A DNA stretch of 57,798 bases, from contig JAGXLU010000010.1 of NCBI GenBank assembly GCA_018334565.1, forward strand, positions 1 to 57,798. The letters run 5' to 3'. The stretch comes from Halanaerobiales bacterium (lineage in GTDB: Bacteria; Bacillota; Halanaerobiia; Halanaerobiales; M55B127). A program made the translations under genes and the position numbers. Below the pieces are notes generated by a model. The model ran no database searches. It saw only the letters and a list, made by a program, of their open reading frames with translations, and was not told the DNA's origin. Shown here in pieces: positions 28,394-39,634 of the stretch. Numbering within the stretch: position 1 is the stretch's first letter; each line of letters opens with the position of its first letter.

Positions 28394-29101
28394 AAAAACA
28401 CTCCATCTCTTTTTATTAAAAAATGTAATTTTTCAAAACAATCTTTATCTGGCAAATATATTAATCTGTTCATTTTTCTATCAATTTCCTTCAAGGTCTT
28501 TATTAGATTAATATTTTAGATACCCTATTATAATTATATGAAGGTTCAATTACTTTGAACTTAATAGAAACTGTTCTTTCAAGTCTATTAGCTAGCTAAA
28601 CATTTAATTCTTATTAACCTCCTAGCTTTATATATGGGTTTTTCTAATTGCTAAAAGAGATAAATAAAATCTACATAATAAGTAATATAATACTGAATAT
28701 ATAAAACATTTTTATATTAACTATTTCTATATATACAACAAATATCCTTTATAAAGCTGATTTCATTAGAAAATTATCTTTTTCATTTTTATTGAATTGT
28801 ATAATTAAACAAGCATAAGATATAAAAAAACATGATACATACCTGTAATCTCCTTTTTATATTTTATGGAAGAGATTCTTCCGAAATTTAAAATTATTTT
28901 TGTTGGCTCGACAGGTATTAATTTAATTTTGTGATTTTACTTTCCTAATTCAGGTATAAATGATATTATTAGAAGATTAAAAATTACAGGTAAATTTATC
29001 CAACTACTTAATATAAAATATGCAAAACTTCAGTGCCTCCACTGAGCTGGTCATTTCGTTTTTATCTGTATGTTATGATTAAATATTAAAAAAATCAATA
29101 G
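28394..29101. other. Gene-free region with a spaced inverted repeat
   Basis: About 700 AT-rich nt upstream of the SnoaL/SDR operon hold no credible gene. TACCTGTAAT (28840-28849) recurs as the perfect complement ATTACAGGTA (28983-28992). A 6-bp hairpin, GGAAGA/TCTTCC (28868-28882), lies between them, and a further hairpin occurs near 29032-29052 (CAGTG/CACTG). Confidence 0.4.
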
Positions 29102-29130
29102 AAATAAAAAACCTGCTTCTCAGCAGGTTT
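29102..29130 (-). terminator. Terminator of the first branched-chain-type ABC operon
   Basis: AAACCTGCT (29109-29117) and AGCAGGTTT (29122-29130) form a 9-bp stem with a TCTC/GAGA loop, followed on the minus strand by TTTTTATTT, 37 nt after the binding-protein stop. Confidence 0.9.
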
Positions 29131-29166
29131 AATGACTTTCAAATAATAAATATAATAACATTTAAT

Positions 29167-30333
29167 TTATCTAGATTTACCTATTAATTGTTTTTCTCCA
29201 TCTATAATTTCAAATAAGAAGATCGGTTTACTTGTTGGTAAACCTTCATTCATGCTCCAAGTAATTTGGATACCTTTAAAATTTTCTACATTTCTACAAT
29301 AATCTCTTATTTTTATTCTTTCTTCTGCTAATTTAGCTGGATCCCCTGTAAGTTTTCCTTCTTCTATAGCTTCTTTGATCATATATACAGAATCATAATA
29401 ATTTGTAGCTAATGAGCCCGGGTTTTTACCGTCATGGTCTTCTTTATATTCTTGTTTGAAATTCAACCATCTTTCATTTTCACTATCTGGATCGATATAA
29501 TTATAAATAGAGATGCCATTTAATGCATCCCCTCCCGTAGTATAAAGGGCAGTATCATCGGCACTACTAAATACTAAAATATTGTCTTTCTCTTCCCAAC
29601 CTCTGTTTACTAGCTCTTTAATTATTTTACCTGCTTTATCTGGATTACATGTTAATACAAAACCATCTGGATCTTCTGCAAGTGCTTTAACTACTAGTGA
29701 ACTAAATTCTACAGCATCTTTTGGTACTTCTACATCTATAACCTTTACATTTTTATTATTGAGACCTATGGTGTGTGCGCCGGCCATACCAGGCCAAGCA
29801 GCCCATTTTTCAACAAATTGTACAACCTTTTCCATCTCTGGGTTTTCTTCCGCCCACAATTCTGTTACGGGAGGCAACTTTTCCTCTGTGGGAGGATACC
29901 AGGACAATGTCCATGGAAAATACTCTACTGTATATTCATAACTGGTAGAGGAAGTCATACAAAATAGACCATTTCGAACAGCTAAAGGAACAGCAGCCAT
30001 AATAACTGCTTCAGGTACTGGACCCATAACTACAAGTACATCATCAACTATCTTACTCATTTCTTCAATGCCTTTATCTGGTTGTACTCCTGTATCATGT
30101 ATTACTATCTCAACTGGTTTGCCTCTTATTCCACCTTCTTCATTGATTTTAGCAGCAGCATAGTTAGCACTCCATGACATATATTCTCCTATACTAGCAA
30201 TTGGGCCAGTTACGGAATTCAAAAAGTGAATTTCCCAAGTATCTACAGCAACTTCATCTTGAGCAAATGTCATACTACCAAATGCGAAAATTAGCAACAT
30301 AATTAATATAAATTTTGCAACATATTTCCTCAA
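29167..30333 (-). CDS. Branched-chain amino acid/amide-type ABC transporter, substrate-binding protein (operon 1)
   Basis: A 388-residue periplasmic-binding protein of the LivK/Peripla_BP_6 group: a signal peptide (hydrophobic to FGSMTFAQ, residue 25) then HFLNSVTGPIASIGEYMSWSANYAAAKINEEGG, typical of the family start. No lipobox cysteine is present, so it may be released or retained by other means. The start is TTG, with GGAG 9 nt upstream. It is the last gene of its operon, unlike operon 2. The substrate (branched-chain amino acids, amides, urea or others) cannot be told from sequence. Confidence 0.88.
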   Translation of the reverse strand: MRKYVAKFILIMLLIFAFGSMTFAQDEVAVDTWEIHFLNSVTGPIASIGEYMSWSANYAAAKINEEGGIRGKPVEIVIHDTGVQPDKGIEEMSKIVDDVLVVMGPVPEAVIMAAVPLAVRNGLFCMTSSTSYEYTVEYFPWTLSWYPPTEEKLPPVTELWAEENPEMEKVVQFVEKWAAWPGMAGAHTIGLNNKNVKVIDVEVPKDAVEFSSLVVKALAEDPDGFVLTCNPDKAGKIIKELVNRGWEEKDNILVFSSADDTALYTTGGDALNGISIYNYIDPDSENERWLNFKQEYKEDHDGKNPGSLATNYYDSVYMIKEAIEEGKLTGDPAKLAEERIKIRDYCRNVENFKGIQITWSMNEGLPTSKPIFLFEIIDGEKQLIGKSR

Positions 30334-30415
30334 TTTTATTCACTCCTTATTTATCATAAACATTCTTTTGGGTTTTTCTGTCTCCTTTTAAAAATTAAAG
30401 TAATATATAGGCTTT

Positions 30416-31261
30416 TTAGCTTCCTGATCTTTTTTTAAGCAATTCCCACAGCATTTTTTTTGTGATAAGTCCTTTAGGTTTAGTAGCAATTATTGCTACA
30501 AGCAGGACACCATAAATTAATAATCTCCATGAAGCAATACTACTTGGAAGTATCATTGGAACACCTCTTAATATTAAAGCAGCCGGTATAACACCCCACA
30601 TCGTTGTATATCCACCGATAAATAATATGGTCATCAGAGTTCCAATTAAATGAAAGGTGAAAAAATCTGGAAAGAGACTGCCAACAAAAAAAGCATAAAA
30701 TACACCTGCACTACCTGCAATTCCACCACTTATAGTCTGAAAAAGCATTCCTATCTGCTTTGGCTTAATACCCATACTTTTTGCCAAATTTTCATCAGTA
30801 AATATAACTGATGCTGCTCTACCAATACGAGAATGATCTATTCTATATAGAAAATAACCAATTACTAACAAAAAGGCAAATAAAATTATAAGAGGATGGT
30901 CTAGGACGGGAATCCCAAATAAACCTATGGTCCCTCCCAGGTAATCGGTGTTTTCTATTGCTGTTTTGATTATAAATACAAATGTTATACCAACAATAAC
31001 CACTGTAAAGGTTGGCGCATTACCTATTGTATGGGAAATTAAGTAGGAAATTAATGCCCCTATAACTATGGACAATAACAATGTCGGTAAAAAAGACCAG
31101 CCGAAATTAACAGATAAAATTCCACCCATATAACTTGTCACAGCCATTGTTGCTACAGCCAAAAAGTGTAGATGCTTTACTCTATATGGTAAGTATATGG
31201 ACCAGGCCATTAAAATGTATGTCATTGAAAAACCTAAAAAATACATTAATGTGCTAGACAA
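30416..31261 (-). CDS. ABC transporter permease, LivM-type (operon 1)
   Basis: A 281-residue inner-membrane permease with about eight hydrophobic helices and the LivM/LivH cytoplasmic loop (FTDENLAKSMGIKPKQIGMLFQTISGGIAGSAGVFYAF), which contacts the ATPase. The closing TKPKGLITKK is also typical. The start is TTG with GGAGG 9 nt upstream. It is slightly short for LivM and starts without the long N-terminal extension. It partners the LivH-type gene immediately upstream. Confidence 0.88.
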   Translation of the reverse strand: MSSTLMYFLGFSMTYILMAWSIYLPYRVKHLHFLAVATMAVTSYMGGILSVNFGWSFLPTLLLSIVIGALISYLISHTIGNAPTFTVVIVGITFVFIIKTAIENTDYLGGTIGLFGIPVLDHPLIILFAFLLVIGYFLYRIDHSRIGRAASVIFTDENLAKSMGIKPKQIGMLFQTISGGIAGSAGVFYAFFVGSLFPDFFTFHLIGTLMTILFIGGYTTMWGVIPAALILRGVPMILPSSIASWRLLIYGVLLVAIIATKPKGLITKKMLWELLKKRSGS

Positions 31262-31285
31262 ATTAAGTTACCTCCTATAATTTAT

Positions 31286-32164
31286 TTATTCTACTGCAGC
31301 ACCAAATAATCCTTTTGGTTTGGCTAAGATTACTATTAACATAATAACAAAAGCAATTACATTTGACCACGATCCAGCTACATAACCTATAGCAACTGAT
31401 TCCACTACCCCCAGGGCTAAGCCAACAAATAATCCTCCCTTTAAGTTGCCTAATCCAGCTACTATAGAAACAGCAAGAACTTTTAGAGCAACTGATTCTC
31501 CCAACCAGGGAGAGGCAGTACCAATTAACATTGATAGTAATAATGCAATAAATCCCCCCAATAAACCGGCTATCAAGTAACTCATTATACTGGTTTTAAA
31601 TATGGGAATACCAAATAACTTTGCCACATGACGATTTTCAGCAATTGCTCTAAATAATCTGCCTACCATAGTTCTATATAAAAGATAGAAGAAAGCAACT
31701 ACTACTATTATGCCTCCCACCCAGGCGAAAATACTGCTGCGTGATATATTGATAATACCATATCTAAATACTGATCCACCTACCCAATTATCAGAAAAAG
31801 AAATAGGGAAACCTTGATTGAGTGAATGTGACATTATCTCAACCAAAACCATACTCAAACCAATTGAAGCAACAAAAGTTGCATTTATATCTGTACCTTT
31901 TATCGATGTAATCCTTCTGAAAATAGGTTCGCTTAATAAGTTTAAAAAAATTGATACAACTATTGTTACAAGTATTGCAAGAATTACATTATTAGTTGCT
32001 CTTAATACAGCCCAAGTAGCATACATACTGATTACAACAAATTGAGGATAAGCAAATTGTATAATCTTGGCTACCAATAACATAAGATTAAATCCTGTTA
32101 CCAATAAAACATATATACTACCTAATGATAGACCATTTAAGACTTGTGCGATAAAAAACTCCAT
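31286..32164 (-). CDS. ABC transporter permease, LivH-type (operon 1)
   Basis: A membrane permease of about 292 residues. It begins FFIAQVLNGLSLGSIYVLLVTGFNLM, the characteristic LivH start. The coupling loop RAIAENRHVAKLFGIPIFKTSIMSYL and the end AKPKGLFGAAVE also match. The ATG at 32164 is chosen for its GGGGGAAG site 3-8 nt upstream and because the longer frame would run into the preceding ATPase gene. Confidence 0.9.
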   Translation of the reverse strand: MEFFIAQVLNGLSLGSIYVLLVTGFNLMLLVAKIIQFAYPQFVVISMYATWAVLRATNNVILAILVTIVVSIFLNLLSEPIFRRITSIKGTDINATFVASIGLSMVLVEIMSHSLNQGFPISFSDNWVGGSVFRYGIINISRSSIFAWVGGIIVVVAFFYLLYRTMVGRLFRAIAENRHVAKLFGIPIFKTSIMSYLIAGLLGGFIALLLSMLIGTASPWLGESVALKVLAVSIVAGLGNLKGGLFVGLALGVVESVAIGYVAGSWSNVIAFVIMLIVILAKPKGLFGAAVE

Positions 32165-32180
32165 CAGCTTCCCCCTTGCT

Positions 32181-32900
32181 CTAAATGCTTCCTCCAAGAT
32201 ATGCATCTTTTATCTCTTCGTCATTTAAAAGGTCATCTGCTTGCCCTTCCATCACTATATTACCCGTTTCTAAAACATAAGCCCTATCTGCTATTTCCAA
32301 AGATTTCTTGGCATTTTGCTCAGAAAGAAGTATTGTATAACCTACATTATTTAATTTCACTAATATATCAAAAATATCATTTACAATTTTTGGAGCCAAC
32401 CCTAGTGAGGGCTCGTCAACGAGTATCAGTTCTGGGTCAGATAGCAAACCTCTACCAATAGAAAGCATCTGCTGTTCTCCGCCACTTAAGGTACCTGCAG
32501 TTTGTTCTTTTCTTTCTCTTAATATTGGGAAATATCCAAAAATATTTTCTATACTTTGTTCCTTTTTCTTGCCATGATAAGTGCCTAATTGTAAATTTTC
32601 CAATACGGACATGGAATTGAATATCAAATGTCCTTCCGGTATAATGCTAATCCCATTTGCTACAATTTCATCTGTATGTAATTTTGTAAGTTCTTTGCCC
32701 TTGAAGTTTATACTTCCTTTAGGGGCTTGGATATTTAAAATAGACTTTAATAAAGTGGATTTGCCAGCTCCATTAGCCCCTATTAAAACTACAAATTCAC
32801 TTTTTGCAACTTCAAGAGAGATGTTTTTTAAAGCCTGTATAGAATCATAAAATACATTTACATTATTCATCTTTAAAAATGTAGTTCCATTATTATTCAC
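32181..32900 (-). CDS. ABC transporter ATPase, LivF-type (operon 1)
   Basis: A 239-residue ABC ATPase. Walker A is GANGAGKST, signature LSGGEQQ, Walker B LILVDEPSLGLAP; the AYVLETGNIVMEG end and length fit LivF. The start is GTG, overlapping the LivG stop by 8 nt, with GGAGG 9 nt upstream. Motifs are fully canonical, in contrast to its LivG partner. Confidence 0.92.
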   Translation of the reverse strand: MNNNGTTFLKMNNVNVFYDSIQALKNISLEVAKSEFVVLIGANGAGKSTLLKSILNIQAPKGSINFKGKELTKLHTDEIVANGISIIPEGHLIFNSMSVLENLQLGTYHGKKKEQSIENIFGYFPILRERKEQTAGTLSGGEQQMLSIGRGLLSDPELILVDEPSLGLAPKIVNDIFDILVKLNNVGYTILLSEQNAKKSLEIADRAYVLETGNIVMEGQADDLLNDEEIKDAYLGGSI

Positions 32901-33663
32901 CTAAATATGCCTCCAATAAATCAGGATCATTTTTTATTTCCCCGGGTTTACCCTCACTTAATTTTGTACCGAAATTTATAGCAGTAATTCTATCACATAA
33001 ATCCATAACTAAATTCACATCATGACTTATAACTATAACAGTTATACCACGCCTATTAATTTTTTTAATAATATCTTTAACCCACTCTGTTTCTTTAGAG
33101 TCCATACCTGAAGCAGGCTCATCTAACATAATTAAGTTCGGATTCACTACTATTGCTCTAGCAAGTTGTAATAATTGTCTTTCAACCCACATAAGATCAT
33201 CTGCCCATCTGTTTGAATATCCTTCTAAACCAACAAACTTTAAACTTTCTAATGCCTTTTCTCTCATATCTTTTTCTCGCTTACTAATAGAGAAATGCCT
33301 TAAGAAAAAATCCTTAATAGGATTAATATCATTATATAAATACATGGCTGCTTTTACATTGTTTACAACATTCATGTCCTCAACTATACTACCTTTTTGG
33401 AAAGTTCTAGATATACCCATTTTGGCTATCTCTTCTACATTTAAATTATCAATCCTTTTATTCCGGAAATATATTTCTCCCCGAGTGGGTTCTAAAATAC
33501 CGGTCACCACATTAAAAAATGTGGTCTTCCCTGCTCCATTTGGCCCTATAATACCATGAATATTATTTTTATATATATTAACATTGAGATTATCAAGAGC
33601 TTTTACTCCACCAAAATGCCTACTTAAGTTTTGTACTGTTAAAATATCATTATTTTCCACCAT
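32893..33663 (-). CDS. ABC transporter ATPase, LivG-type, with degenerate signature motif (operon 1)
   Basis: A 256-residue LivG-type ATPase, first gene of the operon. Walker A GPNGAGKTT, Walker B LIMLDEPASGM, the H-loop VISHD and the LivG-specific ISRTFQKGSIVEDMNVVNN are intact. The expected signature (LSYGQQ or LPYGEQ) reads LMWVERQ, so both glycine/serine positions that contact ATP across the dimer are lost. The transporter may work with one consensus site, as in other asymmetric ABC proteins, or be impaired. RBS is weak (GGGCAG). Confidence 0.88.
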   Translation of the reverse strand: MVENNDILTVQNLSRHFGGVKALDNLNVNIYKNNIHGIIGPNGAGKTTFFNVVTGILEPTRGEIYFRNKRIDNLNVEEIAKMGISRTFQKGSIVEDMNVVNNVKAAMYLYNDINPIKDFFLRHFSISKREKDMREKALESLKFVGLEGYSNRWADDLMWVERQLLQLARAIVVNPNLIMLDEPASGMDSKETEWVKDIIKKINRRGITVIVISHDVNLVMDLCDRITAINFGTKLSEGKPGEIKNDPDLLEAYLGE

Positions 33664-35398
<1,735 letters not shown>

Positions 35399-35476
35399 CT
35401 AAGCTTTCATCCCGAGTTCGGGGTTATCTTTTTACCCCAGCTTGCGAATTTTAGAACAAAGTTATTATAAGCTTAG
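35399..35476 (+). promoter_or_regulatory. Structured leader upstream of the sulfur island (candidate cis-acting RNA)
   Basis: CTAAGCTT (35399-35406) pairs perfectly with AAGCTTAG (35469-35476), closing about 62 nt. Inside are two mutually exclusive hairpins: CCCG/CGGG (35411-35422) and GGGGT/ACCCC (35420-35438). The structure ends 26 nt before the yeeE-like start codon, just ahead of its RBS. It is a locally GC-rich patch in AT-rich surroundings. I do not match it to any known riboswitch. Confidence 0.4.
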
Positions 35477-35502
35477 AAATATTAAAAAGGGGGAATTAAA
35501 GG

Positions 35503-36765
35503 GTGAAAAATAAACCAGAAAAATTTTTAGGATTTATTGTTATCTTGATAGTTTTATTTGTAGCCAAATTCTGGCTGAAAACAGACATATTATTTTTTAG
35601 ATTATTAGCCGGATCGGGACTGGGATACGCTTTAGCTAGAGCTTATACTGGATTTGCAGGTAGTGTAAATAGAGCTTACAGAACCGGTTCAACTAAATTA
35701 ATGAGAACTATGTTGTTTATGTTCTTTATCACAGCAGTTTTAATGACAGCTTTTCTATTTGGTAAAGATCCTGCTAGCTTCAACCTCTGGATTAAACCAA
35801 TAAATATTGGATTAATGTTAGGCGGCTTTCTATTTGGTTTTGGGATGTCTATTTCTGTTTGCTGTGCTAGTGGTGTTTTGACTGACTTACCACAAGCTTT
35901 ACCAAGAGCATTTACGACCTTGATTTTCTTTATGGTGGGAACATTTATTGGTTTTCCTGTTCAGTATACTGCTAACTGGGTGCAAAAATCATGGGTCAGT
36001 ACTTACATAGGCTACAGAACAATGGGTGGTGTTTTTCTGCCTGACTTGTTTCAAGGAGATGGTTTTGAAGGTTATTTAGGGGCATTAATTGCTTTTGGTG
36101 CCCTCTGCCTGTTTATTGCCTTTTTAGCAAATTATTATGAAAAGCGTAAAAAAATGACCGGGCAATATAGCGGTTTAGAAATAGAAAAAGTTCAGGAAAA
36201 TTTAGAACCTATGGATTTAAAAAAATTCAAATTATTTAGTGCTGACACTTATTACCACCTTTTTGAAAAACCATGGACATTGAAACAAGGCGCTATAGCA
36301 TTAGCTATAATTGTTACACTCATGATGGGAATAACAGGTTATGGCTGGGGTGTTTCTCGTGCTTATGGTATCTGGTTTGGTAAAATATTAATGTTATTTG
36401 GTATTTCTGCTGAAGCTATTGCAGAATTTGCAAAAGTATCGGCTGAAACTTTTGCAACTCCTTTCTTTGAACATCAAACTTCTGTCCAGAACTTTGGTAT
36501 TCTAGTGGGTGCAATTATTTATCTTTTAACTGCAGGCAGATTTATGGAATTCTTCAGTAGTGAACTAAATATAACAAAGAAACAGGGCTTAATGTATGCC
36601 CTCGGAGGATTGTCAATGGGTTTTGGTACTCGTGTTGCTCAGGGATGTAATGTTGGAGCTTTATTTACTCCAATTTCTAATTTCTCTCTATCAGGATGGG
36701 TATTCTTAATTTTCATGATTATCGGTGGAATAATTAGTAATAAATTTAGTGAAAAAGTATTTTAA
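35503..36765 (+). CDS. YeeE/YedE-family sulfur (thiosulfate-type) transporter
   Basis: A 420-residue membrane protein with two homologous halves. The conserved cysteine motifs lie in re-entrant helices: GFGMSISVCCASGVLTDLPQ in the first half and GFGTRVAQGCNVGALFTP in the second. YeeE (TsuA) of other bacteria imports thiosulfate through such cysteines. The start is GTG, preceded by GGGGG 9 nt upstream. It is directly followed by a CoA-disulfide reductase/rhodanese gene, which supports a role in uptake of reduced sulfur compounds. Confidence 0.9.
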   Translation: MKNKPEKFLGFIVILIVLFVAKFWLKTDILFFRLLAGSGLGYALARAYTGFAGSVNRAYRTGSTKLMRTMLFMFFITAVLMTAFLFGKDPASFNLWIKPINIGLMLGGFLFGFGMSISVCCASGVLTDLPQALPRAFTTLIFFMVGTFIGFPVQYTANWVQKSWVSTYIGYRTMGGVFLPDLFQGDGFEGYLGALIAFGALCLFIAFLANYYEKRKKMTGQYSGLEIEKVQENLEPMDLKKFKLFSADTYYHLFEKPWTLKQGAIALAIIVTLMMGITGYGWGVSRAYGIWFGKILMLFGISAEAIAEFAKVSAETFATPFFEHQTSVQNFGILVGAIIYLLTAGRFMEFFSSELNITKKQGLMYALGGLSMGFGTRVAQGCNVGALFTPISNFSLSGWVFLIFMIIGGIISNKFSEKVF

Positions 36766-36834
36766 AATTAACAAGCAACATGCTGCCTTTTATGGTAGTG
36801 ATTCATAATATAACATTTACAGGAGGAATAAAAT

Positions 36835-38532
36835 ATGAGTAAAAGGATTTTAATCGTTGGAGGAGTAGCTGGTGGAGCAGGTACAGCTGCCAGAGCAAGA
36901 AGACTTGATGAAGATGCAGAAATTATTATGTTTGAACGGGGGCCACACGTTTCATTTTCAAACTGTGCCCTCCCATATCACTTGAGTGGAGTAGTAAAAG
37001 ATTGTGATGATTTAGTTTTAATGTGTCCTTCTAAATTTGCTGAACAATACAACATCGATGCTCGAGTTAGAAATGAAGTTTTAGCTATCAATCGAGAAGA
37101 AAAAACTGTTGAAGTAAAGGATTTAGAAACGGGAGAAACTTACACAGAAGCTTACGATAAATTAGTACTTTCACCAGGTGCCAATCCAATTAAGCCAGGG
37201 AGCATTAAGGGTGTAAATAATGATAATGTATTTACAATTAGAAATGTAGTCGATATTGATAAATTAAATCAATATGTAGATGAAAATGATGTTGAAGATG
37301 TAGCAGTAATTGGTGCCGGCTATATCGGTGTTGAAATTGCTGAGAACTTTATTCACTCTGGTAAAAATGTAGCTCTAATAGAGGCTTTAGATCAGGTAAT
37401 GCAGCCTTTTGATTTTGATATGGCGCAAATTATTCAAAAAGAGCTTTATGATAAGGGCGTTAATGTATTATTATCAGATCCTCTAGCTGAAGTATATGAT
37501 GATCATGTAGTATTAAAATCAGGTAAGAAAATTGAGGCCGAAGCTGTTGTTTTAGCAATCGGTGTTAGTCCCGAAACTGAACTTGCTGAAGACGCAGGGC
37601 TTAAAATTGGAGAAACTGGTGGAATTGAAGTAAATCACAATTATGTAACAAGTGATCCAGATATTTATGCTGTTGGTGATGTAATCGAAGTTTATTCTAA
37701 AATTGCACGTTGTAAAACAAGATTACCACTGGCCGGACCTGCTCAGAGACAGGCCAGAGCTACAGCTAACCACATCTATAATATACCTACAAGAAATAAT
37801 GGGGTTATTGGTACTTCAGTAATCAGAGCTTTTGATTATAATGCAGCTGCAACAGGTTTAAATGAAAAACAACTAAAAGATGCTGGAATTTCCTATGACT
37901 TTGTATATATTATTCCAACAGATAAAGTTGGTTTAATGCCAGATGCAAATCCTTTACATTTCAAATTAATATATGAAGTCCCAACTGGTAAAATATTAGG
38001 AGCTCAGGCTGTTGGCAAGGGTAATGTAGATAAGAGAATTGATGTTATTGCAACAGCAATTTTAATGGATGCTACTGTAGAAGAATTATCAGAATCAGAG
38101 CTGGCTTATGCACCTCTATTCTCAACTCCAAGAAATGCAGTTAACCAATCCTCTTTAGTTGCTATAAACTTAATTAACAACCGCTATAATCAAGTTCCAG
38201 TAACTAAAGTTAGAGAACTTGTAGAAGAGGATGCTTTCATTGTTGATGTTAGAGAAGAAGATGAATATGCCGAGGGCCATTTAGTAAATTCAGTAAATAT
38301 TCCCTTAAGTGAGTTAAGAGAAAGAACAGATGAAATTCCTAAAGATGAACCAGTATATTTACACTGCCGTTCTGCTCAGAGAAGTTATAACGCTGTATTG
38401 GCTTTACAAGGAATGGGTTATAAAAATGTAACAAATATCTCCGGTTCATTCCTTGGTATTTGTTGCTATGAATATTTCTTAGATCAAACTACTGATAGAG
38501 ACAAAATTGTCACAGAATATAACTTCGAATAA
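36835..38532 (+). CDS. CoA-disulfide reductase-like flavoprotein with C-terminal rhodanese domain
   Basis: A 565-residue fusion. The first 440 residues form a pyridine nucleotide-disulfide oxidoreductase: FAD motif VGGVAGGAGTAARARR, then SFSNCALPYHLSG with the single redox Cys at position 44 typical of CoA-disulfide/polysulfide reductases, a second NAD(P) motif VIGAGYIGVEIAE and the FAD-binding YAVGDVIE. The last 100 residues are a rhodanese domain with its active Cys511 in HCRSAQRS. Such fusions reduce persulfides or polysulfides carried on CoA or the rhodanese Cys (known for NADH-dependent persulfide reductases). An AGGAGG site precedes the ATG. Confidence 0.94.
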   Translation: MSKRILIVGGVAGGAGTAARARRLDEDAEIIMFERGPHVSFSNCALPYHLSGVVKDCDDLVLMCPSKFAEQYNIDARVRNEVLAINREEKTVEVKDLETGETYTEAYDKLVLSPGANPIKPGSIKGVNNDNVFTIRNVVDIDKLNQYVDENDVEDVAVIGAGYIGVEIAENFIHSGKNVALIEALDQVMQPFDFDMAQIIQKELYDKGVNVLLSDPLAEVYDDHVVLKSGKKIEAEAVVLAIGVSPETELAEDAGLKIGETGGIEVNHNYVTSDPDIYAVGDVIEVYSKIARCKTRLPLAGPAQRQARATANHIYNIPTRNNGVIGTSVIRAFDYNAAATGLNEKQLKDAGISYDFVYIIPTDKVGLMPDANPLHFKLIYEVPTGKILGAQAVGKGNVDKRIDVIATAILMDATVEELSESELAYAPLFSTPRNAVNQSSLVAINLINNRYNQVPVTKVRELVEEDAFIVDVREEDEYAEGHLVNSVNIPLSELRERTDEIPKDEPVYLHCRSAQRSYNAVLALQGMGYKNVTNISGSFLGICCYEYFLDQTTDRDKIVTEYNFE

Positions 38533-38572
38533 TTAATTATCAAATATAATGGTTAATTATCTTAGATAAATA

Positions 38573-38606
38573 AAAGGTCATCAACCTCAAACTTGGTGGC
38601 CTTTTT
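38573..38606 (+). terminator. Terminator after the persulfide reductase gene
   Basis: AAAGGTCATCAA (38573-38584) pairs, with G-U pairs, with TTGGTGGCCTTT (38593-38604), followed by TTTTTA. It separates the first two sulfur genes from the ABC importer genes. Confidence 0.8.
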
Positions 38607-38730
38607 ACTCATTATATTGCTTTTTAATATAATTGATAAATAAGCACAAATATGATATCTTTGTTGTTAGAATAGATAGTTTTAAATATTAAATTAAAAT
38701 AAACATATTAAGATAAGGAAGTGGGGGATT

Positions 38731-39597
38731 ATGGCTTTAAAAAATAATGAAGAGCCAAAAAAAGAAAGGGGAAAAAACCCTACAAAGTGGGCTGACAAAC
38801 TAGTTAATAGAAATGATGATACGGATAAAAAAAGTAAAACAGAAAAAGTACTCACAATTTTAACCTGGTCTTCTATTTTTATATTATGGTTTGTAATAAC
38901 TAAACTAGGAATTTTCACTCCTACTCTGCTACCTGGACCTATAAGGGTTTGGAAGGCATTTTTGCATATTTTAGAAAATGGTTATAATAGTGTTCCCATA
39001 TGGGTTCATTTAGGAGCAAGTCTTAAACGCTTATTTGTTGCCCTATTTTTTGCCATATTTACAGCTGTTCCTCTGGGTCTTTTAAGTGGTTATTTTAAAA
39101 AAGTTGAAGCTGTAATTGACTCTGTGATTGAATTCTATAGGCCACTCCCCCCCTTAGCTTACTATACTCTTTTAGTCCTCTGGTTTGGTATTGATGATCT
39201 CTCTAAGCAGGTGTTATTATTTTTAGCAGCCTTTGCCCCAATTTATATAGCATGTGTCTCTTCAGTTAGACAGCTTAATCAAGATTTTGTCTTGAGTGCA
39301 GAATCTCTGGGGGCAACTCAAAAAAACATTTTCTTTAAAATTGTTTTACCAGCATCTATGCCAGAAATTTTTACAGGGATTAGAACTGCTTTTGGAGTAG
39401 CTTATACTACCTTGGTTTCTGCAGAAATGGTCGCTGCTACTTCTGGAATTGGTTGGATGGTTTTGGACGCTTCCAATTTTCTTAAAAGTGAAGTTATTTT
39501 CGTTGGAATTATTATTATGGGGATTACAGGTGTAATCATTGATACTGGTCTGAGGTTTTTAGAAAAAAATATTATTTTCTGGAAAGGACATGTTTAA
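38731..39597 (+). CDS. tauC: Sulfonate/taurine-type ABC transporter permease (TauC-like)
   Basis: A 288-residue permease of the Tau/Ssu/nitrate group. It has a long hydrophilic N-terminus (40 residues, rich in Lys), then about six helices. The signature stretch EFYRPLPPLAYYTLLVLWFGI and the coupling loop ESLGATQKNIFFKIVLPASMPEIFTGIRTAFG are very close to TauC in pattern, as is the FWKGH end. GGGGG lies just upstream of the ATG. First gene of a permease-binding protein-ATPase operon. Confidence 0.87.
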   Translation: MALKNNEEPKKERGKNPTKWADKLVNRNDDTDKKSKTEKVLTILTWSSIFILWFVITKLGIFTPTLLPGPIRVWKAFLHILENGYNSVPIWVHLGASLKRLFVALFFAIFTAVPLGLLSGYFKKVEAVIDSVIEFYRPLPPLAYYTLLVLWFGIDDLSKQVLLFLAAFAPIYIACVSSVRQLNQDFVLSAESLGATQKNIFFKIVLPASMPEIFTGIRTAFGVAYTTLVSAEMVAATSGIGWMVLDASNFLKSEVIFVGIIIMGITGVIIDTGLRFLEKNIIFWKGHV

Positions 39598-39634
39598 TTA
39601 AAATTGAATAAATTAAGTAAAAATGGAGGTCATT

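Noticed and set aside
29030-29055. Short hairpin CAGTG/CACTG resembling an IS200-type end
   Set aside because: A single 5-7 bp hairpin with no transposase and no second end is not enough to call a mobile element.
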